From assembly GCA_012221805.1 (NCBI GenBank), contig CP015195.1:1535771-1599770 (forward strand): a DNA stretch of 64,000 nt. The letters are read 5' to 3'. Made by a program: the position numbers and the translations under genes. This stretch comes from Pasteurellaceae bacterium RH1A. GTDB taxonomy: Bacteria; Pseudomonadota; Gammaproteobacteria; Enterobacterales; Pasteurellaceae. The notes beneath the pieces were generated by a model. It was not told the origin of the DNA. It made no database searches and worked only from the letters and a program-made list of their open reading frames with translations. Positions within the stretch are counted from its first letter, which is position 1. The number at the start of each line of letters is the position of its first letter. Of the stretch, positions 9,721 to 17,176 are shown piece by piece.

Positions 9721-11034
9721 ATGAGTATTTACGCTTACCTCTGCTTTTTGGCAGCTTTAGCCATCTTGCTGGGCTTTTTCACCAGTAAAATCAATGATAA
9801 AGTTCAATCCACCATTGCCATTACTGCCGCCGCCATGATTGGTTCCATGCTTTTAATGATTTTAGGCTGGCTGGGCTGGTTTAATATTGACACCGTTGCT
9901 AAGGATGTGATGGAACAAATTGATTTTAAGAGCTTCCTCCTCAACGGTATTCTAGGCTTCCTGCTCTTTGCGGGCTCCCTGGGCATTAAGCTGCCTATTC
10001 TGAAAGACCAAAAATGGGAAATCTCCATTTTCGCCCTTTTTTCTACCTTCTGCTCAACCCTCTTAATCGGCCTTCTGATTTATGGCTTTGCCCACCTGAT
10101 TGGCCTGCCCATTGATTTAATCTATTGTATTGTGTTTGGGGCCCTTATCTCGCCAACCGACCCCATTGCCGTGCTGGCCATTATCAAGAACCTACGGGCC
10201 CCCCGCCGCCTTTCCATGCAGGTAGAGGGCGAATCCCTCTTTAACGATGGCGTGGGCTTGGTGATTTTTGTGACCGTTTTTGCCGTGGCCTTTGGTGGCC
10301 AAGAAGCCACCTTTGGCGGTGTAATCAGCCTCTTCTTGCATGAGGCCATTGGCGGGATTTTGCTGGGCTTTGTCTTTGGTTTTATCGCCCATATCCTAAT
10401 TTCCAATACCGATGACGGGAGTATGGAAATCCTCCTGACCCTGACCATTCCAACCGCTGGCTTTATGCTGGCCAACAACTATTTGCACGTTTCAGGCGCT
10501 TTAGCCATGGTGGTATCAGGCATCATGATCGGCAATTGGACTCGGCATTCAGGCTTCTCCGAGCAAAGCCAGCGTTATTTGGATCACTTTTGGGAAATGA
10601 TTGACCACTTTCTCAACTCCCTGCTCTTCTTCCTGATTGGTTTTGCTATTTTGCTGATCGACTTTAATATCTACGGCATTATTTTAATGATTATCGCCGT
10701 CCCTGTTTGCCTGGCTGGCCGCTATATCAGCCTTTGGATGCCTTATAAGCTCCTGCAACAGTTCCGTACCTACAACCCCTACACCCTCAAAATTATGACC
10801 TGGGGTGGTTTGCGGGGCGGCCTAGCCCTGGCCATGGCCCTGTCAATTCCGGCCAAAACGGCTTATATTGGCGATACGGGCATGGATGTGCGGGATCTGA
10901 TTTTGATCATGACCTACTCTGTGGTGATGTTCTCTATTTTGGTGCAAGGCACCACCATTGAAAAGAGCATCCAAAAGGCCAAAACGGTCGATCCTAACAA
11001 AGAAGAATATTTAACCCCCTCAAACAAGCATTAA
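9721..11034 (+). CDS. Na+/H+ antiporter, CPA1/NhaP family
   Basis: A 437-residue integral membrane protein with about 12-13 hydrophobic helices. The ion-binding helix carries the paired acidic/amide motif of the family in GESLFNDGVGLVIF (near residue 175), and an SPTDP segment precedes it (near residue 142). It exchanges cytoplasmic Na+ or K+ for protons in pH and salt balance. AAGG lies six bases before the ATG. It stands alone, and the rpsO promoter begins right after its stop. The exact ion preference cannot be read from sequence. Confidence 0.88.
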   Translation: MSIYAYLCFLAALAILLGFFTSKINDKVQSTIAITAAAMIGSMLLMILGWLGWFNIDTVAKDVMEQIDFKSFLLNGILGFLLFAGSLGIKLPILKDQKWEISIFALFSTFCSTLLIGLLIYGFAHLIGLPIDLIYCIVFGALISPTDPIAVLAIIKNLRAPRRLSMQVEGESLFNDGVGLVIFVTVFAVAFGGQEATFGGVISLFLHEAIGGILLGFVFGFIAHILISNTDDGSMEILLTLTIPTAGFMLANNYLHVSGALAMVVSGIMIGNWTRHSGFSEQSQRYLDHFWEMIDHFLNSLLFFLIGFAILLIDFNIYGIILMIIAVPVCLAGRYISLWMPYKLLQQFRTYNPYTLKIMTWGGLRGGLALAMALSIPAKTAYIGDTGMDVRDLILIMTYSVVMFSILVQGTTIEKSIQKAKTVDPNKEEYLTPSNKH

Positions 11035-11037
11035 ACC

Positions 11038-11065
11038 TTGACTTGGCCCGTATTTTGTATAGAAT
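11038..11065 (+). promoter_or_regulatory. Promoter of rpsO
   Basis: TTGACT, 16 bases, TAGAAT. It lies 75 bases before the rpsO start, leaving room for a leader of the kind used in S15 autoregulation. Confidence 0.7.
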
Positions 11066-11140
11066 GCGGGCTTCTCGTGTCGTAGCTGAATTAGAGATCG
11101 GCTATTGATGAATATTAACCTATCCTTTTAGGAGTAAAAA

Positions 11141-11410
11141 ATGTCTCTAAGCACAGAAAAAAAAGCAGCTATCGTTGCTGATTTCGGCCGTGATGCCAAA
11201 GATACTGGTTCATCAGAAGTTCAAATCGCATTATTAACTGCACAAATCAACCACCTTCAAGCCCACTTTGCGGTGCACAAGAAAGACCACCATGGTCGTC
11301 GTGGTTTATTGCGTATGGTTTCTCGTCGTCGTAAACTTTTAGATTACCTAAAACGTACAAACCTAGCACTTTATTCTGAAACAATTGCACGTTTAGGTTT
11401 ACGTCGCTAA
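11141..11410 (+). CDS. rpsO: Small ribosomal subunit protein S15
   Basis: An 89-residue protein of exactly the usual S15 length. It has the four-helix rRNA-binding signature ([20 protein letters not shown] and [20 protein letters not shown]). S15 binds 16S rRNA early in 30S assembly. It is preceded by AGGAG and a good promoter and followed by its own terminator. There is no pnp within reach downstream, unlike the E. coli rpsO-pnp order. Confidence 0.98.
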   Translation: MSLSTEKKAAIVADFGRDAKDTGSSEVQIALLTAQINHLQAHFAVHKKDHHGRRGLLRMVSRRRKLLDYLKRTNLALYSETIARLGLRR

Positions 11411-11429
11411 TTTCAAGTAAATGTATGAT

Positions 11430-11456
11430 AAGCGGGCTTAGGTCCGCTTATTTTTT
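11430..11456 (+). terminator. rpsO terminator
   Basis: AAGCGG and CCGCTT form a stem around GCTTAGGT, followed by ATTTTTTAT. Confidence 0.85.
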
Positions 11457-11480
11457 ATCTATCCATAAGAGGAAAAGCAA

Positions 11481-12077
11481 ATGAAAAAGTGGTGTGTCAT
11501 CTTACTCGTCGCCATTCTAGGGATTGGCGGCTTAGGTTATGTGGTACTCAAAGACAGTTATAACGACTTGGTTAAGGCCGAAGAAGACATCAATTCGGTT
11601 TGGGCCAATGTGGAATCGGCCTACCAACGCCGGGCGGATTTAATCCCAAACCTAGTTAATACCGTTAAGGGCCAGGCTAACTTCGAGCAAGAAACCCTGA
11701 CTTCTGTAATCGAAGCCCGTGCCAAGGCCACAGCCGTAACCATTGACCCAAGCACAGCAACCGAAGAACAAATGGCCAAGTTCCAAGAAGCTCAACAGGG
11801 TGTAAACTCTGCCCTATCCCGCCTCTTGGTGAGTGTGGAAAAATACCCTGAACTCAAGGCTCACGAAGGCTTCCTCAACCTCCAGGCCCAAATTGAAGGC
11901 ACGGAAAACCGTATCAATGTTGAGCGTAATAACTTCAACAATGCGGTCAAGGGCTATAACACCCAAGTTCGCCAAATGCCAACCAAGTTTGTGGCCATGA
12001 TCTTTGGCTTCCAAACCAAGCCACAGTTTAAGGCTGAAGCTGGGTCTGAAAAGGCACCAGTGGTGAATTTTAACTAG
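11481..12077 (+). CDS. lemA: LemA family protein
   Basis: A 198-residue protein with one N-terminal membrane helix (residues 4-22) followed by a soluble helical LemA domain. The family hallmark YQRRADLIPNLVNTVKG lies near residue 49. LemA proteins are anchored with the bulk outside the cytoplasmic membrane; their biochemical role is not established. It is followed by two TPM-domain genes, a pairing seen across many bacteria, which suggests a joint envelope function. AGAGGA precedes the start. Confidence 0.92.
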   Translation: MKKWCVILLVAILGIGGLGYVVLKDSYNDLVKAEEDINSVWANVESAYQRRADLIPNLVNTVKGQANFEQETLTSVIEARAKATAVTIDPSTATEEQMAKFQEAQQGVNSALSRLLVSVEKYPELKAHEGFLNLQAQIEGTENRINVERNNFNNAVKGYNTQVRQMPTKFVAMIFGFQTKPQFKAEAGSEKAPVVNFN

Positions 12078-12091
12078 CCTTATGCCATCAT

Positions 12092-12164
12092 GATAGCGCC
12101 AGCCTCCAGGCTGGTGCCTTAATCGTCAAGCATAATCAGCACCAGCCCGGAGGCTGGCGCTATC
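12092..12164. repeat. Dispersed palindromic repeat, inverted pair
   Basis: GATAGCGCCAGCCTCCAGGC-TGGTGC faces GCACCAGCCCGGAGGCTGGC-GCTATC, separated by about 20 bases. Located between lemA and the first TPM gene. Confidence 0.9.
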
Positions 12165-12187
12165 ATTCATAAGTTTAATAACACCTT

Positions 12188-12235
12188 ACAAGCGGTCACT
12201 TTTTTGCAAAAATCTGCAAAAATCCTACCGCTTGT
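12188..12235. repeat. Inverted pair of DNA uptake sequences
   Basis: ACAAGCGGT (12188) and ACCGCTTGT (12227) face each other with the typical T/A-rich TTTTGCAAAA extension between them. Such pairs can act as hairpins or terminators as well as uptake signals. Confidence 0.85.
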
Positions 12236-12252
12236 CAGCCAAGGCAAAGACT

Positions 12253-12699
12253 ATGGGACTACTCTCTTTTCTTCAAAAAAAATTGCCGATTGACACAACC
12301 CAAATCGAACAGGCCATTGCCAAATTGGAGCAGGCCAGCTCTGCCGAATTGCGGGTGGTAGTTGAGCGTAAAAGCAAAACTGATCAGGCCATGGAGCGGG
12401 CCACGGAAGTCTTCAACGCACTCAAGATGTATGAAACGGCCGATCGCAATGCCGTGCTGATTTATTTGTCCTTCAAGCCCCACCACCTGGCCATTATTGG
12501 CGATAAGGGCATCCATCAAAAGGTCGCCCCCGATTTCTGGCAAAAAATCTATGATGCCATGAAGCAGGACTGCCAGGCAGCATGTTTTACCCAGGCCATC
12601 TGCCGAGGGATTGAGGCCGTGCAAGTAGAACTGGCCCATCATTTTCCTCGCAAGGAAAATGACCAAAACGAATTACCAAATGAGGTGATAATCAAATGA
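12253..12699 (+). CDS. TPM-domain protein (cytoplasmic, YgcG-like partner)
   Basis: About 148 residues from the ATG at 12253. An in-frame TTG at 12232 lies inside an uptake sequence and is less likely. The protein is mostly one TPM (TLP18.3/Psb32/MOLO-1) domain, with IEQAIAKLEQASSAELRVVV near the start and IGDKGIHQKVAPDFW mid-protein. There is no signal peptide or C-terminal glycine-rich tail. It overlaps the next TPM gene by four bases, so the two are translationally coupled. Together with lemA they form a LemA-TPM cassette of unproven envelope function. Confidence 0.85.
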   Translation: MGLLSFLQKKLPIDTTQIEQAIAKLEQASSAELRVVVERKSKTDQAMERATEVFNALKMYETADRNAVLIYLSFKPHHLAIIGDKGIHQKVAPDFWQKIYDAMKQDCQAACFTQAICRGIEAVQVELAHHFPRKENDQNELPNEVIIK

Positions 12700-13457
12700 T
12701 CAAACGTGCTTATCTCTTCTTCTTTGCCCTCGTTTTAAGCCTAAATACCTGGGCCAATAACTACCCCAGTGTGCCCAATCCTTTTCGCTATGTGTCAGAC
12801 TACACTCAGACCTTAAGCCCTAACGAATGGCAAACCCTGGAAAATGCCCTGCAAGGCTACAGCCAAAAGACCAGCTCCCAAATTGCCGTGGTCATCATTC
12901 CCTCCACCAACGGGGAAGAGATTGCCATGTACGGAGCCAATTTAGGCGAAAAATGGGGCATTGGCCGCAGCAAGCTCAATAATGGCGTGCTTTTGCTGGT
13001 GGCCAAAAACGACCGGGCAGTCAATATTTCCACTGGCCGAGGACTAGAGGCCGTCCTGCCTGATGCCATTGCCTCCAGCATTATCCGCAACGACATTCTG
13101 CCCTATTTCAGACAGGAACTTTACGCCCAGGGCATTGCCAAAGGCCTGTCCTCCATTATTGCCGCCACCCAGGGCGAATATGAGGCCCTGCCAGCAGCAG
13201 CCCATGAAGAAGAAAGCCCCTTTGAAGGCTTTGAAATCTTCCTGATTTTAGCGGTGATTATTTTCTTTATTTTCGCTCCAAGAGGCTCAAAAACCTACAT
13301 CAGCCCAAACCAGGCAGGACAGGTAATTCGTACCATTGAAGGCATGAGCCGCAACCGCGGCAGCTTTGGCGGTGGTTTTGGTGGAGGACGCAGCGGTGGC
13401 GGCGGTGGCTTCGGCGGCGGCAGCTTTGGTGGCGGTGGCGCCAGCGGCCGTTGGTAG
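12696..13457 (+). CDS. TPM-domain membrane protein with Gly-rich tail (YgcG family)
   Basis: A 253-residue protein. It has a signal peptide (residues 1-20, ending near LNTWA), a TPM domain at about 27-160 (VSDYTQTLSPNEWQTLENAL, AVNISTGRGLEAVLPDAIAS), a membrane helix at about 180-195 and a low-complexity Gly/Phe/Ser tail ending GGGGASGRW. This is the standard YgcG/COG1512 layout. The TPM domain should be periplasmic. It shares a four-base overlap with the preceding TPM gene and lies downstream of lemA. Confidence 0.88.
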   Translation: MIKRAYLFFFALVLSLNTWANNYPSVPNPFRYVSDYTQTLSPNEWQTLENALQGYSQKTSSQIAVVIIPSTNGEEIAMYGANLGEKWGIGRSKLNNGVLLLVAKNDRAVNISTGRGLEAVLPDAIASSIIRNDILPYFRQELYAQGIAKGLSSIIAATQGEYEALPAAAHEEESPFEGFEIFLILAVIIFFIFAPRGSKTYISPNQAGQVIRTIEGMSRNRGSFGGGFGGGRSGGGGGFGGGSFGGGGASGRW

Positions 13458-13496
13458 CCTAGGCTCAAGCTAAAAACTAGACAATCAGGAAAAAAT

Positions 13497-13652
13497 ATGG
13501 ATAATCAAGCCCTTCTTGGCTTAAGCCACGAACAGCAACAAGAGGCTGTTGAACAAATTCAAGCCCTTATGCAGAAAGGTATCAGCAGTGGCGAGGCCAT
13601 TGCCATGGTCGCCCAAGCCCTGCGTAAGGCCCATCAAGATAGTCAACATTAA
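13497..13652 (+). CDS. yoaH: UPF0181 family small protein (YoaH-like)
   Basis: A 51-residue protein not much larger than a single helix pair. It starts [20 protein letters not shown] and contains [20 protein letters not shown], closely matching the UPF0181/YoaH signature (HEQQQ-AVE-IQ-LM--G-SSG-AIA-VA). The function is unknown in the family. It sits 39 bases after the TPM gene and 11 bases before the next gene, probably in the same transcript. The start is preceded by CAGGAAAAA. Confidence 0.85.
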   Translation: MDNQALLGLSHEQQQEAVEQIQALMQKGISSGEAIAMVAQALRKAHQDSQH

Positions 13653-13663
13653 GAGGACTTAAT

Positions 13664-14128
13664 ATGAAAAAATTTATCACAATCGCCCTGGCAGCAGCCC
13701 TAGCAAGCCCTGTTTTTGCAGCAGAACAAAAGCAGGCTCCAGAGCATCCCCCACGTTTGGTTCTATCTGTTTTTGATTTTTCAGGCAAGGTGCCGAAGGA
13801 CACAAAATCCCTTAAGCTCTCACGTTCTAACAAGAACCTGCGCCTATGCTGGTACACCCTTGACACACCAGTAAAAGAAACGGCCCTAGTGATTGAGGAA
13901 TTTACCTCGCCTAAAGGCGGTAAGTTTATTTCGCCCAATATGACCACCCAGTCTTCCAACAACAATACCCGCCATGTTGTGACCCGCAATAAACATAAGT
14001 CGGTCAATAGCGAATATGTGGAAACCTGCTGGACCTTTGATAAGAGAGATCCTATCGGCCAATATTCCTTGGCAGTGAAGGTGGATGATATTCACTTCCC
14101 AGCCCTGAAATTTAGCATTGAAAAGTAA
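13664..14128 (+). CDS. Hypothetical exported protein
   Basis: A 154-residue protein not recognised to a named family. It has a clear Sec signal peptide (MKKFITIALAAALASPVFA, cleavage before AEQK), so the product is periplasmic. The mature part is beta-rich and polar, with two cysteines (in LRLCWYTLD and VETCWTFD) that could form a disulfide bond. AGAGG precedes the start and yoaH lies 11 bases upstream. The first IS copy lies 18 bases beyond its stop. Confidence 0.75.
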   Translation: MKKFITIALAAALASPVFAAEQKQAPEHPPRLVLSVFDFSGKVPKDTKSLKLSRSNKNLRLCWYTLDTPVKETALVIEEFTSPKGGKFISPNMTTQSSNNNTRHVVTRNKHKSVNSEYVETCWTFDKRDPIGQYSLAVKVDDIHFPALKFSIEK

Positions 14129-14146
14129 GTTATATCAGACTTAATA

Positions 14147-15235
14147 GGCATATAGGACAAAATAGTTGGTAAAAAGTGGCTTAAAGCCTTATAGTACAAG
14201 GCTTTAAGCCCTCTTTTTGAAATATGCACAAAAAACTGTCCTTTCTGCCAACATTCCCCAATCCAGAAGTATGGCAAACAAAATAATTTACAGCGTTATA
14301 AATGTCTTAGCTGTAATAAAACATTTACGTTTAAAAATAAATTAGATCCTGAAAGAATTTGGCTTGATTATTCATCTGGAAAACAAACACAAGCACAGCT
14401 AGCAGAAAAATACTCCTGCTCTTCTCGAACTATTCGAAGATATTTAGAGAAACACCCTAAATCCTCCTTAAATAAACCTCAAAACACATACTTGAACTTA
14501 ATTATTGATACAACATTCTTTCACCGGGATTTTGGTGTAATGGTGTTTGTTGATAGCTCTACAAAAAAGTAATTTATCACCAAATAGTCAAAACAGAAAA
14601 AGATATCTATTACAAGAAAGCGATGAACTGCTTAAGGGAAAGAAACTATATTATTCAATCAGTTACCTGTGATGGACGCAGAGGTCTATTAAAAGACTTA
14701 TTCAATACACCAACACAGATGTGTCAGTTTCATCTTGTCGCAATCGTAATGAGGGCATTGCGAAAGAAGCACCAATCACATGCGGGAAGAGAACTAAAAA
14801 GTATTATTAAGACACTTAAAACCAGCTCTAAAAATGAATTTTATTTAAAAATATATGAATGGAAGAAAAAACATCAATCATTTTTAAATGAACGGTCAGA
14901 TAAACCAAATGACAAAGGGAAATACCCTTATAAACATCGAAGTGTAAGAAGTGCTGCTGCGAGTATTAAGCGTTATTATGATTATATTTTTACCTATGAG
15001 AAACATCCTGAGTTAAATATTGAAAAGACAACAAATAGGATTGAGGGTTTATTTAAGGAGTTAAAAGACAAATTACGCCCGCACAGCGGTTTAACAAGAA
15101 AGCATAAGATCTTGTTTATACAGGATTTTTTGAATAAAAAGAGCTGGTAAAGATCCTTTAAAATAATCCTTACCAACTTTTTTGTCCTATAGAAGCATAA
15201 AGTGCAAAAAGACCAACTATTTTGTCCTATATGCC
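14147..15235 (+). mobile_element. Insertion sequence copy 1, IS256/Mutator-like, Zn-ribbon variant (1089 bp)
   Basis: The ends are perfect 24-bp inverted repeats (GGCATATAGGACAAAATAGT plus TGGT, 14147-14170 and 15212-15235). It is flanked by an 8-bp target duplication ACTTAATA at 14139-14146 and 15236-15243. A perfect 13-bp-stem hairpin (14178-14210) lies between the left end and the transposase start. A second internal copy of the end sequence sits at about 15169-15190. It is nearly identical to copy 3 (39149-40238). Assignment rests on the transposase D-D-E and C-x2-H motifs and the 8-bp duplication. Confidence 0.92.
14224..15150 (+). pseudogene. Transposase, frameshifted (IS copy 1)
   Basis: The reading frame carries an N-terminal zinc ribbon (CPFC...CLSC), a helix-turn-helix, the first catalytic Asp in LIIDTTFFHRDFGV, then breaks at about 14568. 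Copy 3 reads AAAAAAGGTGGTTT there, this copy AAAAAAGTAATTT, which costs one base and creates a stop. The remaining open frame (14623-15150) keeps the second Asp (TCDGRRGL), the C-x2-H motif (CQFH) and the Glu (TTNRIEGLFKELK). It is therefore probably inactive, but could be mobilised by copy 3. As in the other copies, the first ATG reads into a stop and the zinc ribbon is in the +1 frame beyond an A6 run (14230-14235). Confidence 0.88.
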
Positions 15236-15245
15236 ACTTAATACC

Positions 15246-15293
15246 ACAAGCGGGCCAAGATTTGCAAGTTTTTGCAAATTCTGACCCGCTTGT
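15246..15293. terminator. Inverted uptake-sequence pair, likely terminator
   Basis: ACAAGCGGG and CCCGCTTGT face each other around TTTGCAAGTTTTTGCAAA. It lies just beyond the stop codon of the AfuA-like gene on the minus strand. Confidence 0.65.
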
Positions 15294-15305
15294 CGCGTCT
15301 AGCGA

Positions 15306-16331
15306 CTATTTGCCGGCCTTAATCTCCGCTACCCACTTCTCAATCAAGCGTTTACCCTCCTCACTGGTGCCAAACTTCTCAAAATCAAAATTCAGTAATT
15401 CCATCGCTTTAGGATCAACCGATTTAGGTGAATGAGCGGCCTTGATATTGGTTGGAATTTGGTAAACGTGGTTTTCCCGCCAAGGGATTTCCTGGGCTTC
15501 AGGGCTAAGTACCCAATCCATAAATAACTTGGCATTGTCCAAGTTTCTGGCCCCTTTCAAAATACTGGCCCCGCCCAAGGCATAGCCCAGTTGGCCTTGG
15601 GGCAATACCGCCTCAACTGGCGCACCCTTTTCTTTTTCCGTAGCATAGGCGTGGACAAAGCCGACTGTGACGGCCGTTTCGCCTCGAGCAAGATTAGAGG
15701 TCACCAGGCTGCTTTTTACATATTGGGGGATATTCACATCCAATTTTTTGAGGTAATCAAAGGCCTTTTCTTCGCCCAAGAGCTGGATGAGAGTGGCCAT
15801 AATGGTGTAAGTGGTGCCTGAACTGCGAGGGTCTGGCAGTTGGACTTCGCCCTTGAGTTTCGGATCTAACAAGTCCTCCCAGGTTTGAGGCATTTGCTCA
15901 ATGCCCAGGGCTTTAAGTTTTTCGGTATTAACCCCAAACCCCAGCACCAACATATAAACCACCGAGGTCAAATCCCCCTTCTTGTCCATCAAATCCTTGA
16001 AGTCAGGCAAAATGTCGGCCTGATTAGGCGAACGATAAGGCTCAAGTAAGCCCAATTCGCCGGCCTGCAAATGCGGCTCGATGGTGCCGCCATACCAAAT
16101 ATCAGCCTGGGGATTGTCTTTTTCAGCCTTGATCTTGCCGAAAATCGTGCCTGTGCCGGCGTGGACAAAATTAGTTTCTACCCCATATTTTTGCGAAAAG
16201 ACCTTGGTCATGGTTTCACAGGTAACATTTTGCACCGTGCAATAAACCGTCAAACGCCCCTGAGCCTGGGCAGGCTGGCTAAATAAAAGGGGAGAGGCCA
16301 AACAAAGGGCCGAAAGCAGGATTTTTTTCAT
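15306..16331 (-). CDS. ABC transporter periplasmic binding protein (AfuA/FbpA-type), orphan
   Basis: About 341 residues from the ATG at 16331; the open frame extends 11 codons further, but the signal peptide MKKILLSALCLASPLLFS begins here. The mature protein is a class D-type periplasmic binding protein (GRLTVYCTVQNVTCETMTK, then ADIWYGGTIEPHLQ). It resembles AfuA of A. pleuropneumoniae and ferric/sugar-phosphate binding proteins. No permease or ATPase gene flanks it: a MazF-type toxin gene follows on one side and an IS on the other. Substrate is uncertain (iron or a phosphorylated sugar). Confidence 0.82.
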   Translation of the reverse strand: MKKILLSALCLASPLLFSQPAQAQGRLTVYCTVQNVTCETMTKVFSQKYGVETNFVHAGTGTIFGKIKAEKDNPQADIWYGGTIEPHLQAGELGLLEPYRSPNQADILPDFKDLMDKKGDLTSVVYMLVLGFGVNTEKLKALGIEQMPQTWEDLLDPKLKGEVQLPDPRSSGTTYTIMATLIQLLGEEKAFDYLKKLDVNIPQYVKSSLVTSNLARGETAVTVGFVHAYATEKEKGAPVEAVLPQGQLGYALGGASILKGARNLDNAKLFMDWVLSPEAQEIPWRENHVYQIPTNIKAAHSPKSVDPKAMELLNFDFEKFGTSEEGKRLIEKWVAEIKAGK

Positions 16332-16375
16332 GGTTACTCCTAAGATTGTGTTTGCAAAATTCAAGATATTAAGCC

Positions 16376-16723
16376 CTATTCCGCCAAGATGGCTTCTAAC
16401 CTAGCTTGTACATCATCAATAATAAAATCAGGCACACTTTCTTTACGTTTTGCCTGACGGGCCTTCCAATCAAGTGCCTTAAGTTGATGGCAATGCACCG
16501 CCCCTTGTGTATGCGTGCCAGCCCCCATCAGCGTCACCAAGGTGCCTCGGGAACGTGCCAGGCCTGCATTGCCCTGTGAAATGGGGCAAACAAAGGCTAA
16601 GCCTTGCTGATTAAAGATCTGGTTGCTCACCACCAAGGCATAATGATCGCCCTTCATTTCTTGCCCTGTGGCAGGGTCAAATTGAAGATGGATAATATCC
16701 CCACGTTTAGGTATATAGCTCAT
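16376..16723 (-). CDS. mazF: MazF/PemK-family mRNA endoribonuclease toxin
   Basis: A 115-residue protein of normal size for the MazF/PemK/ChpB family. It begins YIPKRGDIIHLQFDPATGQE and has the conserved ALVVSNQIFNQ and FVCPISQG strands. It cleaves single-stranded mRNA at short motifs in characterised relatives. It overlaps the upstream antitoxin gene by four bases (ATGA-type coupling). The product is complete, with no frame disruptions. Confidence 0.92.
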   Translation of the reverse strand: MSYIPKRGDIIHLQFDPATGQEMKGDHYALVVSNQIFNQQGLAFVCPISQGNAGLARSRGTLVTLMGAGTHTQGAVHCHQLKALDWKARQAKRKESVPDFIIDDVQARLEAILAE

Positions 16724-16962
16724 TTTTCTAACCCTACCGCTGGCATCTCATCCCAGCCCTCAACAAGGGGTAAGCCCTCCTGCATTTCAGCCATCAGGGT
16801 TTTGATGTCGTACTTTTTGGGCTTAATGGGCTTGAGCACCAGGCTATCACGGTGAATTTCGACATTAAAGTGATCATTTTCACTTAACTGAAACTGGGCT
16901 AAAACCGCCTGAGGTAAACGAACAGCCGCACTATTTCCCCATTTTTTGATTTGTAGTTGCAT
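16720..16962 (-). CDS. mazE: MazE/PemI-family antitoxin (AbrB-like)
   Basis: An 80-residue protein. The N-terminal swapped-hairpin DNA-binding fold is visible in LQIKKWGNSAAVRLPQAVLA and the acidic C-terminal tail neutralises the toxin. It is the first gene of the pair, preceded by GGAGG and a promoter with TATAAT 28 bases upstream of the start. The complex is expected to repress its own promoter. Confidence 0.92.
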   Translation of the reverse strand: MQLQIKKWGNSAAVRLPQAVLAQFQLSENDHFNVEIHRDSLVLKPIKPKKYDIKTLMAEMQEGLPLVEGWDEMPAVGLEK

Positions 16963-16990
16963 CTTGTTCCTCCACTAAAAAAGTAGATAC

Positions 16991-17018
16991 ATTATAGACA
17001 CCTTTAGCAAGAAGGCAA
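16991..17018 (-). promoter_or_regulatory. Promoter of the mazEF pair
   Basis: On the minus strand TTGCCT, 16 bases, TATAAT, placed just upstream of the GGAGG ribosome binding site. Confidence 0.65.
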
Positions 17019-17176
17019 TATCAATCTTTGCCGGGTCTAACAAAGTATCGGAACATTTCCCCAACTTCTCCGTCTAAACAGCTGAAAACAAAAGAGAAAA
17101 ACCTTGTTTAAAAAAAAACGATTTACAGGTACAATCAGAAAATTTTGAAAACCACGAAGATAAAAGGACCTTGCTT

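Noticed and set aside
12259..12666. Long minus-strand frame opposite the first TPM gene
   Set aside because: It is the antisense shadow of a gene with clear TPM motifs and coupling to its neighbour.
14092..14277. Minus-strand frames at IS left ends (also at 31374-31498 and near 39279)
   Set aside because: They recur only because the IS end is repeated and run across the hairpin; they oppose the transposase leader.
17103..17134. Possible tamA promoter TTGTTT...TACAAT
   Set aside because: The spacing is 20 bases, too long for a confident sigma-70 call.
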